From Amoebophrya sp. A120 (Eukaryota; Sar; Dinophyceae; Syndiniales; Amoebophryaceae), in assembly GCA_905178155.1 (NCBI GenBank), contig CAJINV010000002.1:8451224-8515223 (forward strand): 64,000 nt of DNA. The letters run 5' to 3'. Within the stretch, counting starts at the first letter, position 1. The number at the start of each line of letters is the position of its first letter. The translations under genes were made by a program, and so were the position numbers. Below, piece by piece: positions 13,814 to 25,760 of this stretch. Under the pieces are notes generated by a model that saw nothing but the letters and a program-made list of their open reading frames with translations, did no database searches and was not told where the DNA came from.

Positions 13814-16800
13814 TCACAGGATATCGGTAGGCGCGTCTTCAATAGTAATGTTCATCTCGTTGGTCAGCTTTGGCCGGGATGAGGGCTTCTTCTTATTTTT
13901 CTTCTTTTTCAGCCCAGCTGGGGCGGAGCTCTTAATATTTCTCGTTCTCGGAGACGCGTCTTCTACTCCGGCAGCTGGGGTAGGGCTTGGCGCGGTGAAA
14001 GCAGTGGCCGCGGCTTGCGGCGCTGCCACCGCGGCCGCGTCTTGGGTACCAGGAGAGCCGGGAACAGGTGGTCCTGAACTGGTGCCTGCAGGTGGTTCAT
14101 CGCCAGAAGAGAGCGATTTATTTTCCTGTGGAATCCGAATCGGAGGCAGAACAGCTATTCTTGAAGCAGCAGGGGGCCGTGGGGGAACCACACCAGGAAA
14201 TAAAGCTTGTTTGTTCATCATCTCACTCGGTTTTTCAACAACGTCGTCCTTTTGCCGCCTCGTTCTTGCAAGTGGGGTAGACCTCGCTGCTTCTGCCGGC
14301 AACAAGGGTGCAACTGCTTCCTGTGATACAACTCCATCCGGCTGTTGTGGTGGGGGTCCAGCGAGTGTCAAGTCGAGGGCATTTTGCACAAAAATGTGTT
14401 GCTCTTGACGGTTGTGGCCGTTGAGATCACCATCATCCACATCCTGTCGCTGCTTATCGTCGTCCGGATCGCCAGTAGTGTGTGATTTTCTATTGTATCC
14501 GCTGTGGCTACTTTGTTGGTTCATCTGCATGCTTTTGTGCCGCAGTCGAAACCGCTGATCAGCTCCGTTTACTCGGAGAGGCTCGCCGGAGCTTCGTAGC
14601 AATACGTCCTCGTCGTGTTGACCTAGAGGGGCCCCGCCGTCTTCATTCGTAGTCATAATCTTCATCGAGTTAACATTGTCGAAGTCCGCACCAGTGCCGC
14701 TGGCACCTTCCAGGAGAACATAATTTTGCTGGTTTTGCATCATCGTGGCATTATTCCTACTTCGGTCCAACGTGTTCGGTCGACCGTCAGGCCTGCCAGC
14801 CAACATAGTCCCATCACCACGACGCGTAGGAGTCTGCTTACTGCCTCCCATCGCGCCGGGGCGCTGCTGCCTCTGCCCGTAGCTGCGTCGACTTGCTCTT
14901 CTACCGCGGCCTTGCCCTTGTGAGGAGGATCCTAGTTTGCCGTTCCTGTTCTTACCTCTTCTACTCGCCGCAGGAACGATCGTTCCACCCAGACCATCAC
15001 GGCCGTCGCTCGCGTCACCAAAAGCTTGCTGCTGTTGCTGGTTCAGCAACCTTTGTTGATCCGCTTTTTCCAGGAGATTTTTTGCGACCTCCTCCCCCGG
15101 AGCGCCGGCCAGCAACCCGGGAAGCCTTACTTCCACCAAAATCAACACCGCCACAACGCCCGCGGCGACGCTGAGGGCGATCGTCACTCCGATCACCGAC
15201 CAGAAAGCCGGTTCCGAGTAATCGTTGTTGTCTTCATCTTTTGGCCGCTCCTCCGGAGGGCGGGGAGGGTCTTTTGCCTGAGGGACGGCCTGAGGGACGA
15301 CATTGTTGACCAGATGTGGCGGCTGCTGGGCGGGAATGAGCGGCTGCGGAAACCCGTTTTGGTTACCTGGTCCGGCCCCCGCGTTACCTGGCCCGGCTCC
15401 CGCGTTGCCCGGTCCGGCACCCGCGTTACCAAGTCCGGCTCCCCCGTTGCCTGGTCCGGCTCCCGCGTTGCCTGGTCCGGCACCCGCGTTACCAGGCCCG
15501 GCTCCTGCTCCGCCTCCCGCACGACCGCCTACACCCGGTCCCGCACCGCCTGCTCCGCCTCCCGCTCCTCCATTCGCGCCCCCTGTTCCAGCTCCCGCGC
15601 TGGCTGCCCCGGCTCCTGCGCCGCCTGCTCCGGCTCCCGAGCCGCCTGCTCCGGCTCCCGGGCCGCCTGCTCCAGCTCCCGACCCCCCTGCTCCGGCTCC
15701 CGCGCCGCCTGCTCCGGCTCCCGACCCGCCTGCTCCGGGTCCCGCACCGGCTGCTCCAGGGCCCGAGCTACCTGCTCCGGTGGTGCCTGCACCGCCAGAG
15801 CTTGGCGGTCGCGCCAAGGGAGCTGCGGCAGGCGGACTGCCCGGCAGTGCAGTAGGTGGTGGCGCCGCTTCTGCTGAGGGGTAAAGCGGAGTTGGAACTG
15901 GCGCAGCAGTTTGACTTGGAGGTGCATCTTGATACTGTGTAGGAGTTTCTGATCTTCCCAGAACTCCCTGCTGCGATGTAGCTCCTATTGGTCCGGGCGC
16001 AGCCCCTGCCAGTCCTTGTGCTGCTGCGTTCTGCGGTGAGGCTGAAGGACTGCCTCCCGTGGGCACGTCGAGCGGTTCTTGAGCTACTGTTTCTGTAGAC
16101 GAGTCTCCATCGGTGCCAGCAGACGTAGTGGCCATCGCAGCTCCAGTATTTGCTTGTGACGTTCTTGTTCTTCTTAATCTTAACACACAGTTTGGACTGC
16201 GGCAGCCCTGACAAGAGCACTGAGAGTGAGAAACTGTGGGCGGGAGGTTGTCTCCCCCTCGGCCACCGTTGCCGTCGTCTCCACCTTCCTGTTGACTGCC
16301 GCCGCCTCCTCCTCCTCCAGGAGGAACAGATCCTTCCCTGGTGTCGGTGGAGGCACCGGCATTGTCATTTCCTTGTGGTCGACGTTCCGCCGCATCACCC
16401 GTGCCCTCCCGCCCCGAGCTCTCGGAGGGTGCGCCGTCCGTTTGTGTTTGGTCATTGTCAGGGGCCGCTGTGTCTTCCGCGTGCGGTGCTGGATGTTCTC
16501 CGCTATTAGAAGGAATATCGCTGGTATATTGAGAACTTTCGACGTCCTCTTGCAACGGGCCTTCGTCCTGTAATTCACGTCGTTGTTCTCCACGTTCTCC
16601 CTCGTCAGGTCGAACTTCGGAAGTCGAAGCTGCTTCGGGATTCAATTCTTCTCCTTGTGGAGTCTGAGATACTGCATCATGATCAACATCAGGCACAGGA
16701 AGATGTTGAGGACCGGGGTCGTGGTCCGCGTTGGGCTCGTCCTGTTGTGGGGCTGCTTCCACGGTGTGATCAGCGCCAGATGGAGCATGGGGTGGCGGCG

Positions 16801-19800
16801 ACAAATGGTCTCCACTTCCGGGGGGGGATACAACGTCGGTCACGTGCCCTTGCTCTCGGTTTTCCGGCGAAGCTACTTGATCACCCGCGCCAGCGGATGG
16901 AGGGAGTTCTATCGGACGCCCGTCGCCCTCTGTGTCAGTTACGTCGCTCCCGCCTCCTGCTTCTCGTTCTTCGCTTCGTCGGTTCTGATTTGTTACCAAT
17001 TCATCAGGGCCGGAAGCTGAAGAACCGCTCGCGCCGCGGTGCTGCTCTACGTCTGCGTCTTCCTGTGCGAGCGCCTGCATTTCTCGTAGTTGTCGTCGAC
17101 GTTCTTGTTGCTCTTCTTCTTCAATGTCATTTGGTCCTTCCTGCTGCACCTGTGCCCCGGTACGCGCCTGCTCTGTGACTACTGGCGATAGAGGCGAGGC
17201 CGCCTCCGCCCCGGCGGTCTCGGAACGTGCGCCATTGGCTTGAGCTTCTTCTTGTGCCGGTTCTCCACGGTCACTACTTGTTCTGTCGTGCGATGGAGTG
17301 CCAGACTGCTGCTCGTCGTCACGGCCAGGAACTACGGGCTCACCTGCTGCGGCGTCGACTACCGGGTCCGGGGCTGGCTCAACATAAGCATTACGGTGTT
17401 CTTCAGGTGCAGACTCAGAGTCTTGCTCAACCCCACGTTGCTGCGCAAGATCGGGAGAAGCTACCTGTTGACCAGGACTTGGCTGCTCTGCTGCACTGGC
17501 CTGTCCTGCTTGTGTAGGCGCAACTGCCGCCGGCTCAGCTCCTGGCGAGGAAACGAGATGGAGGAAAAGTCCAGGGCGGGCTTGCTGTTGCTGCCGCTCA
17601 GACGGTGGACCGGAGGATGAATCCGAATCGCGAGAAGGACCCCTGCTACTTCCATGTCCCACGACTGCATCCTCGCTTCCATGCTCCGCCTCTGGTATGG
17701 CTATGGGCCGCGGCTCGCCTGCCTCCTGCGACTCGGACTCGTCCCGCTGGGCTGCTCCGGCCGTGACGGCCTCTGTTTGTGATTCTTGCTCAACGTGTAG
17801 CGCCGGAACTTGAGAATTAGAAGTGGCAGCAGAAGTGTGTATTCCATCCGCACCCTGTACCTCTGCACCTTGTGCATCTTGAATAGGTGGCACTGGATGC
17901 AGCACTAGACGCTGCGCATCTGCTACTTCTTGCTCTTGGCTAAGACGGGCGACGCGCAGCCCACGTGGTTCCACTGGCACCGCCGCTGCACCTGCAACTT
18001 CTCCAACCCGTTCATCTGCCGTCACACCATCGCCGACGGTAGGACCTGCAAATAAAGTTTCTTGTTGCAGATGCAGATCTCGGATTGAGGTTGTTGACAC
18101 TCTTCTTGCCATTCAATTCGTGCTCGTTGTTCTTCGTTTAGAGCAGTGGCACGAGTGAATTTAGAATTTTGGTTCTTATACTTAGCTACTGAAGTACAAC
18201 TGAAACTACCTGATACAACATCATGACGCGGATGCAATTAGTTGCACACATCACAAAGAATTATTATCAATTGCATTCAAAATAAAACAAAAAAATCGTA
18301 GTACCTTCCTCAGCTTGTTCTGTAGCTACACCAGCAGTGGCTGCTGCATCTATTTCCTCAGCTAAGTTAGTTGCATTTCCTTGTTCGGTTTCGGAGGCTT
18401 CTACGACCTCTTGCGATGAAACTTCTAAAACAGCGGCTGCTATGCTTCTCGCTTCTTCTTCCTGGACCACCGCTTCTATCTGCTCCTGAATCTCAGGTAA
18501 GAGTACCTGCGCCCACGTTTTCCTTGTAAACGGAAGTATGTCGTCAAACAGCGAAGGCCTCCCGAGCGCGTCGTGATTACTAGGGTCGCTTTTCTTCCAA
18601 TCGGCGCCATCTTCTACTGAGTCAGGCGCTTCGTCCTCGGCGTCATCGCCCCCGCCGCCGCCGTCATCGTCGTCATCACCTCCTCCGCCGTGGCCGCTTC
18701 CAGCAGAGCCGCCGGGTTTTGTTCGCTTGGGAGCGGAATTCCGAAGCGTCGGCGGGTCTGGCATCGACAACCAAAAGCTAGAATCTTCGGGGGGAATATT
18801 TTGCCACTCAGTACCGCCTCTACTGCGTAGTTTTTTTCTCGTGCAGGCGAATAAAAAGGGTAAGTCCCTTTTCAGTTGTTCCAGCAACCCTGCAAAAGCT
18901 ATCGCGTGCTCCTCTTCGTCGTCATCAAAAAAACGCTTCGGCAGGGCTGGCATCCAACCTCGTGGCCTCCGCGAGTCTTCTCCTACCAATCTCGAAGTCG
19001 CATCCTATGCAAAAGTAGCGTATAGATACCTGCTCCACCTGCAACGGTAAGAAACAACGAAGAAAAGTGCAGCAGCATTCGTTGTTCAACTCAGATGTAC
19101 TACATTGCTTAATTGATTCTTGCTTTTGGTACCGCCGTCCAAGAACTGCATAAAGATGCATGATTTTTCGTTTGTTGTACGTATGCTATACGATAATATT
19201 GCAACGATTCACTCTCATATTCTACCTCGACTTGCCCTTCCAAGTTCGGTAGCCACCAGCTGGACAACATCGCCTCGAGCAACTGACGTCTGCTTTCAAC
19301 GAGGGCCAAAAGATCAAACATTTGCCCGCGCAAGCGTTGCGCACTCCTTGGTCGTCTCCCTTCGTCGTCACGACATTGTTGCTTCTTCACAGGAAGAGGA
19401 ATAGCATCACAACCACTAATTTTTTGGTCGCCATTACTGCCACTGTAGAGACGAACCGGGGACGCGGTGGAGGATGCTGAACCCAAATCTAGCGTATTAC
19501 TCCCAGAATAGTTCATCTCAGCGGGCGGGGTCCTGCTATGCGATTCTGCACTGCCTCGCTCTTTTAGACGAAAAAGAGGTAACATGGCCTCTTGGTATTC
19601 CTTGCTCGTCCACAGCTGTTTGGTGTACTCGCGCAGCCGCACATAATAGCCAAACTCCGTGTAAAAAGGTTTGAGATGCCTCTTGTACTGGTCGGTTGAG
19701 AGGGGACCACCCCTTTCTTGAATATATTTTGTCATCGTCTCGTGTATCTCTCCTTGGACGATGTTCGAAAAAATCTTCCGGTTGTAAAAGCGTAGTGGTC

Positions 19801-21185
19801 TCCTGGCGGAGCTTGCTGCTCGAGCGCATTGGTCCTCGCCCTCGCCCGTGCGACTACAAAAGGTAGAGGCCGGCGGTGCGGCTAGTCCGGGACTTCCAAG
19901 CCCATCCGCCTTTTCTTCCGTCGCGCGTCCGCCTCCCCAACCAGAAGACGAGTAATCAAAGTCGTAGAGCCACGTCATCAAAAATTTATTTGCAACTGCT
20001 TGATGATCCTCTTCCTCATCATGCTCGCGCGTCGTCGCTTTACCTTGTCTCAGGTACTCATCGATGTAACCCTGCTTCGTAGCATGGCGGAAACACAAAG
20101 GATGGAAAATGTCAGACAATTCGCGTTTCAAGTTCCAAATTCGCGCTTCAATCTCGCCTGCCCGCTCTTGATGTGCTGCGACTTCCAAAGGTGTGACGCT
20201 CGTTCCTTGAAGGTGATTTGCTTCCACTGTCCTTGCCTCTTTGAGTTGTCTCTGCAGCGGCAGTAAGAATTGCTCTCGTACAGAGTTGCCGTCGAAAAAG
20301 TAATTCAGGGGTCTGGTCAACACCTCTTCCAGATACAGATTAGAGCTGTGGGAGCTGCCTGGACCTGCATGCGCTTCTTTATAACTTTCAGATCGACGAG
20401 GACGACGCCCGCAATATTCGGAAACAACATCATTGTTTCCAAACGGTGCCAGGCTCCAAACGGTGCCAGGCTCGCAGAGTGTTCGTGACGGATCTGGGTG
20501 ACGAGCTGCAGCACCACCTTGATGGCCGTGACGTCCTTCTCCTTCTTCCGCGTCCGCAAGAACGTAATGTCCGTAGTCGTCGTAGCGGTGAATCCGCAGC
20601 CCCCGAAACGCATACTCCGACAGATGCGGCGCTGCGGGTGCGGCGGAGGAAGGTTCGAGTAAAGCGCTTGGCTTCCGAACTATGTGTGGAGTCAAAAAAT
20701 TCATGAGCTTTCTTTGAACACGGTTTGGGATTGCCCGCGACGTGCCGTCGGCTCTACTTGATGATCGGAGTAGTCGGTGGTCGGACGTCGCATACGACGA
20801 CGACCCGTAGGGGTACGCGGTGGAGGTGGGGCGTTCTTGTGCAGTTGTACCACGCTCATGTCCATGTGTGGGCACGAATTGCATCACAACTTCTGCGCCT
20901 CTACCGAGAGGAGGCCTGTTGGGAAGCGAGGCAAAACGCAGGTGGGGCTCGGTAGAAGATGGCACCATCATTGTTGGCAGTGGCACCACATGGGCATCTT
21001 CTACTCCTGGAGATGAATCATTGTCGTCGCCTCGCTGCGTATCTTGCCCTCGCACTCTGGTCGCGTCTGCGTTTTGTTGTCGCGGGTAGCCGCGACTGGC
21101 GGCATCATCACCGTGACTGTGTTGTTCCGTGGCCGAAGGGGGTATGCAAATGAAAACGGATTCCTGGTGTCCTGCTTCTGTAGCT
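13814..21185 (-). CDS. Giant single-pass membrane protein with Gly/Ala/Pro repeats
   Basis: Function unknown. Three exons agree in phase: about 21185-19181, 19004-18305 and 18045-13814. The introns are 19005-19180 (phase 0) and 18046-18304 (donor GTACTACG, acceptor TTTGCAG, phase 1). This gives about 2,270 residues plus an unresolved N-terminus; the frame is open up to an AG-rich stretch near 21185, and the leader exon was not found. Exon 1 is partly ordered: a Leu/Tyr/Arg-rich helical region with scattered Cys, containing NLYLEEVLTRPLNYFF and KPFYTEFGYYVRLREYTKQL. Exon 2 is acidic with Asp/Gly runs. Exon 3 begins disordered, then has Gly-Ala-Gly repeats (about nt 15361-15780), one membrane span (AFWSVIGVTIALSVAAGVVA, about nt 15120-15215), and a basic/Gln-rich tail ending TDIL. 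The span resembles the one in the gene at 49889. Confidence 0.6.
15361..15780. repeat. Coding Gly/Ala/Pro minisatellites
   Basis: Two adjacent coding arrays. The right part (about 15618-15760) has units of roughly 24 bp built on CCTGCTCCGGCTCCCG, giving Gly-Ala-Gly-Ala-Gly-Gly-Ser-type repeats. The left part (about 15361-15500) has 21-bp units giving Gly-Ala-Gly-Pro-Gly-Asn-Ala. Both are elastin-like and lie just N-terminal to the membrane span. Confidence 0.8.
19005..19180 (-). mobile_element. Intron with degenerate terminal inverted repeats (introner-like)
   Basis: A 176-nt phase-0 intron (donor GTACAACA, acceptor TTTTGCATAG). The plus-strand string TGCAAAAGTAGCGTATAG at 19008 is mirrored at 19181-19203, whose reverse complement begins TGCAATATTATCGTATAG. 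The second arm lies outside the donor, inside the exon. The element edge would therefore encode the exon end (about YYRIAY). A GTACCA donor closer to the acceptor is also phase 0, so the 5' splice site is not certain. Confidence 0.45.
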
Positions 21186-21496
21186 GCTGCTCAAGTGTCC
21201 TTTCTAGACCTAGAGATTGGTACTTGAATTGACAACAGATTAAATCTCTTCACGTCCTCGACATGTTGCTTCCGCTTCACTAAGTACACGTCGAAATAAG
21301 CGCTGCACCTTTATTCGGGTCCGTCAATTCAAATTCTGATCAATTGCATTGAAGATAGTCATTTTCATCGGGAAGTTTTACCTACGTTTCAATTTTTGTA
21401 GGCGATCGCTGCAAGACCAAGAAAGAACATACCTATCGCTATCTTTGTTCTGCACACAAATACAGGAGGTTTGAGAGCTTTTATTGCGCTTTTTGC

Positions 21497-22393
21497 TTAT
21501 TTTTTCCTGCGCTTCAAGGCATCTTGACCGAAACCGACGTCATCACTGCAAAAGCGGACACCTATCGCGATATTTCCGAACATAGAACTGCAGCCGCTTT
21601 TTGGAGATCGTGACCGTCTCGAACTGGAAGATGAGGCTGCTGGCGAAGGAGCAAGGAACCCTGCAACAGCTGCAGCAGGGAAGGATGAGTCGTGCCCGTC
21701 TGCTGCATCTGAAGAGGTTTCCGTGGCGCTAACAATCCTTTGCAGGAGGCCGCCGGGTTTCCCCTGAGGAACGGCCATCCGACTGGGAGGCTCTGCTTCC
21801 TGTTCTTCGGGAACAGAAAGCAGCCTAGTAGCCACCGGCGGGTGTTGAGAAACATGTGGGACAGCATCCGACGAGAGAAAGCCTTCCGGTGGAGCAGAAG
21901 TACCCGAAGAAGAGGAACCGCCGTTACCTTTTCGTTTGGATCTAACCAAACGACCACGACCGGGTCCAGGGTTGCCTGGCGCCGGCTGTAGCTGTTGACT
22001 CAAGGCTATCAGTTCTGCCCTCCTCGCCGTCTCGAGCTCTGTCATAGGCACACGTGGGGACATGAACTGCATCTGTTGAGCTCCAGCAGCTTGATTCTGT
22101 CTCCGTTGCCAATTGATGATGTCAGCACCCTGGTGGTGTTCTGCCATTGCCAGTTGACGACGATGTCGAGCAGCTGCTTGCTCTGCTTCGGACGGCAAGG
22201 ACAACCACGCCTGAACTTCGGCCAATCTTGTAGAACTGCCGATAGGCGGAAGCGGTGGCGGACCTGGAACTGCCGTTCCGCCTGTAGGGCGGCCTGGAAG
22301 GAGATCATCAAAATTGACTTTTACTTTTTTATCTTCTGCGATTGTTATTCGTACTTGTTTATGACTTGCATGAGCATGTTGTACTAGAAGCAT
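21497..22393 (-). CDS. Unknown Gln/Pro/Ser-rich protein, about 299 aa
   Basis: Not recognised. The first ATG in the open frame is at 22393 (MLLVQHAHASHKQVRITIAE). The frame extends about 117 nt further upstream without ATG, so a 5' exon is possible. Near the N-terminus is a charged segment (EDKKVKVNFDDLLPGRP). A helical Ala/Gln/Arg-rich middle (LPSEAEQAAARHRRQLAMAE) follows, then a Ser-rich tail ending in a basic cluster (DALKRRKK). No membrane span is visible, so it may be cytosolic or nuclear; the terminal Lys/Arg cluster could be a nuclear signal. It lies about 0.3 kb upstream of the giant gene, on the same strand. Confidence 0.45.
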   Translation of the reverse strand: MLLVQHAHASHKQVRITIAEDKKVKVNFDDLLPGRPTGGTAVPGPPPLPPIGSSTRLAEVQAWLSLPSEAEQAAARHRRQLAMAEHHQGADIINWQRRQNQAAGAQQMQFMSPRVPMTELETARRAELIALSQQLQPAPGNPGPGRGRLVRSKRKGNGGSSSSGTSAPPEGFLSSDAVPHVSQHPPVATRLLSVPEEQEAEPPSRMAVPQGKPGGLLQRIVSATETSSDAADGHDSSFPAAAVAGFLAPSPAASSSSSRRSRSPKSGCSSMFGNIAIGVRFCSDDVGFGQDALKRRKK

Positions 22394-22548
22394 ATTGATT
22401 GTATTTGATAGCAGGAAACTCGCTCGACGTCGACGAGGAGCAACGCAGCCAGAGATACGTAGCAGGTCGCAGCAAAGCGGCCGATGAACAGAGTCAGCAC
22501 AAGTACGCAACTACTATGTACAAGTTGACTGCTCCTACCTACGCCGGC

Positions 22549-23530
22549 TCAGTATTCGCACCAGGAGGTGCCCGTTCGTAATCCTACATTGCATCTGTAT
22601 TGCATCTTCTTCAGCCACAGCCGCCGTGCTATTTCATTATTTTGATCACTCCGTGGTCTAAAAAGCAAAAGAAAAAGGGACTCAGCTGTACCACGGTGAT
22701 GAAAACGATCGGAATCGGCGGCACTTCTACTTGCGGTCCTACCTCCAGCTTCAATTGCGACAGGAGAAAACGAAGCCCTGCTCTCGCGGCGACCGAACGT
22801 CGCGTCGCCGCTTGTTCGAGTAAATGGGACGAGCCCTTCATCATCATCAACAGCACGTGCTGCTCGACGTGGACGATCGTGATATTCTTGTTCATCAGGA
22901 GCGGCGGCCTGCGAGGCGTTCATTCGGGTCGAGAAGATGAAGAGCACAGGATAAAAAGCGAACATTAGCAGCGCCTGCCGCAATATATTTTTGCGGGTGA
23001 ACAGCTGAAACGGGAGAAGCTTCATGGTTGCACTTCTGCTACTCGTCCAGTGACGTGGTCCTGGCGTTGATGGCGTTCCGCTACTGGTTCTCGATCGCGG
23101 TTCTTTTGCTTGCACAGCGGATAAGGGAGGACCACCGAGCAATGCAGAAACGTCGTAATTCCCACCTCCAGAAGTTCTTCTTCTTGCCGGTGTAGAAAAG
23201 CTGCCGCTGCCTAAAAAATGTTCTGCGTCAACACCCCTTGTTGATGAAGAACAATCGCCATTCGTGGCAGCAGTTTTGGTTTCATCTTTTTGTTTTTGCG
23301 CGTAGTTGTTCGCGCTAAAGACCTGCAGCGGTGTCCCTTTATTCTTTTTCTTCGTTCCGCTTGTTAATGTTCTCCTGCAAATTAAAGGTCTTCGCAGGAA
23401 CATGGTCCACCCGAAAAGGAGCTGGTCGTCAATTACAGAGACAAGGTTGCTTTCTACTTTTACTAATAGTGGACGACCTCCTGCTCCTCCGACATGCAGG
23501 AGCTCCCGAGGAAGTATCCTTCACTTTTCC
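22549..23530 (-). CDS. Unknown single-span protein
   Basis: Not recognised. The frame is open from an AG near 23530 to the stop at 22549. An internal ATG gives MKLLPFQLFTRKNILRQALL followed by MFAFYPVLFIFSTRM, one clear hydrophobic segment with basic residues before it. N-terminal of that is a Ser/Gly/Lys-rich stretch. The region after the span is Arg/Asp-rich and disordered. Near the 3' end a donor-like G|GTACAG and pyrimidine-rich AG sites suggest one more small intron; either choice ends the protein within about 30 codons. The start is unresolved: several short frames at 23550-23900 could hold an upstream exon. Confidence 0.4.
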
Positions 23531-24700
23531 AAACGACGTATTCGTAAAAAAACCACTTGGCGCTCTTCAGGAGCAGGTAGTAGAAGAGGTCCTTCTAATA
23601 TTTTTCATCTGGACACCATCTCCATCCGACTTCTTGGCGACCAAGCCACGATTTGCTGGTCGCGCACTTTTTCGCCGTTCTTGCGCTGTGCGAATCTTGT
23701 GTCGTTCGCGGACTGTTTCTCACTTCGAGTCTCGAGCGCCTGCCTCACAGCGTCAACGCAACGAAAACGGTGGCCGCGCTCATCTGCGTCCCGCGGCCTT
23801 TGCCGCCCACCAAAAATCGCTGCGACAGGGGTCGCAGTACTTCAGAGCCCTTAGACGATGCAGGACCTGAAAGAGCCTCGAGAAAGGAGCAAGGCCACGG
23901 CGCCACGCAATAAAGACAAGAGCGAAAAAAAGTCGGATTTCTTTGGCGATGTGGGGATTGACCTAGCGTCGACCACAGAGAGATCGGCATCAAATTGTAA
24001 AGTAGATAAACATGTATGTGTGGCACGGCCCGTGTTTTGTTTCATGAAGCTGGTGTTGGAGGTGTAAAATAAGGAAACGTCCTCGACCTCCTCGTAAGAT
24101 TTTTAGCCTTCCCAGGGTTGTCTTCTGGTTCTGATGTGTAACGTCATCGGGTGGTGTCAATGCATAGAGATAGACTTATTTCAAAAGAGCAAAAGCTGTA
24201 GTTCTTGACGCACCACGGCCACATGCGTACAGCTGGCCTCTACATCTTACATGCCATCGCTGTGCTTCTGACTTTCTGCACTGTGGGTTTGTTTTTTGTC
24301 TGAAATTTCTCCATCGAAAGAAAAAGAATGCAGCTGGCTTTGATCATAATCATGCTACTCTGCAGCATTTATCTGTATTATTCGAAGTTTATCTTTAAAA
24401 AAAAGACAGAACGGCACGCGCTGAGGCCTAGAATTATTCGTAGTGGCATCGTGATTCGGGTCAAACCTTGCGTATATACCCGGGCGTGGTGCCCTCGTGA
24501 AGCGGCTTTTTTTACACTGCGAAAATATAAGGACTTCAGTAGCCTACGCGCGCCATACCATGCGGGACGGCCCTTCAAAGTCTTCTGGTTTTTCTTTTTG
24601 CTTTTTTCTTTTACTCACGTCTTTCCGGAATCCCGGGACTTCTGGGATCCCGGAATTTCTCGCGAAACTGGTGAAAATCGTGAAAAGCGCCCGTGTTTTG

Positions 24701-24925
24701 CATACGAATCACGACGGTATGGCCATTTTTTCACGATGATTCTCACCGTGAAAAAAATTGTGAAAAAGCATGCCAATTGCGTCGCGAGTCGCGGTGGTAC
24801 GGGCCCTGTTTTCGGAGTTGCTTTTTCCTGGTTTTCCGCGATATTTCGCACAAGTCGCGCAGCCGAATCACCACGGCACGGCCTTTTTTTCACGATGTGT
24901 CTCGCCGTAACACAAATCGGAACAA
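24701..24925. repeat. Degenerate 159-bp direct-repeat module
   Basis: A module reading CGAATCAC.ACGG.A.GGCC, followed by a T-run and TCACGATG...CTC.CCGT, occurs at about 24705 and again at about 24864. Both strands are open over it, so the 307-codon plus ORF and the 200-codon minus ORF are probably products of the repeat. Confidence 0.55.
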
Positions 24926-25131
24926 GCGCTGCGATTTTATCTCGAAGCGCGATGGTACGCGCCGGCTTCCGACCGAAGTCGGTCTCCGTGGTCTGTCGGT
25001 TGCGACCGCCACGTTTGGGAATCGCGACCCGCACCGCGGCGCATGTGGGCAGTATTCCCCACCGCATTGCTGGCCTTTGCCTGTCGCGCGGAATGTCTCG
25101 CGGGTTCTTGTGGTTGTCAATGCGCCACATA

Positions 25132-25196
25132 CTGTTCGTTGTTTTGGTTGTCAATAGTTGTCGTTCTGGCGTATTGACAACCAAAACAACGAACAG
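25132..25196. repeat. Perfect 25-bp inverted repeat
   Basis: Arms 25132-25156 and 25172-25196 are exact reverse complements around a 15-nt loop. The arms contain TTGTTTTGGTTGTCAATA. A partial third copy (TTGTGGTTGTCAATGCG) lies just to the left near 25108. This could be a small MITE remnant or a transcript hairpin. Confidence 0.85.
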
Positions 25197-25470
25197 GCGT
25201 ACTCCACGAACACACAAGCCAAGCGGTCTTCCTAACCAACGCGCACACTAGTCACAGCCCATTACGGCTGTTGCTCCTAATTCTTGCAGAGGCCCCCCGC
25301 TCGCGCAGGCCGCCCCTGCCGATCACCTCGGCACGCGCGGGCAGCACTTCCACGTCGGCGGCCGCAAACAGCGCGTCAGCGTGCCCAACTCTGTGCCCGC
25401 CGTCCCACGTCACCGTCGCCCTGGGTTCGGGCGTTATTCGCGGGCCTTTGCGTACGTCTGCCCTGCTCCA

Positions 25471-25588
25471 GGCCGCGTGCTTGTGGTTAACCCCGCGCAG
25501 AGGCCTATGCGGCACTACTAGTTCACTTCGGCCGCGTGTTTGCGGTTGACCCTGCGCAGAGGCCTAGACGGCGCCACTGGTTCACTTC
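25471..25588. repeat. Two-copy 59-bp tandem duplication
   Basis: Copies at 25471-25529 and 25530-25588 both begin GGCCGCGTG and end GTTCACTTC, differing at about eight positions. A third copy starts (AGCCGCACGG) and breaks off. Confidence 0.85.
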
Positions 25589-25760
25589 AGCCGCACGGGC
25601 TCCATGAATGTGTTGCGGCTTGGGACGAAAGGACACCGCGGCGAGCTCCCTGCCTGCGGCAGCGGGGCCGACTGCGCGGCGGGCCCCCGCTGCGTTTCCC
25701 CTGTTGCGGGCGCGGAGCGATGTACGCGACAAGAGCCCTTGCATGCGAGTGGGAAAGGAA

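Noticed and set aside
18022-18237. Short minus ORF suggesting an exon between 18046 and 18304
   Set aside because: Frame and phase are satisfied without it by a GT-AG intron; an alternatively spliced exon cannot be excluded.
25132-25196. CRISPR-like or bacterial terminator reading of the hairpin
   Set aside because: There is only one perfect inverted pair, no regular spacers, and the context is a eukaryotic repeat island.
24328-25251. 307-codon plus ORF with a hydrophobic start
   Set aside because: It overlaps a degenerate direct repeat and a perfect hairpin, the opposite strand is also open, and its repeated protein segments follow the DNA repeat.
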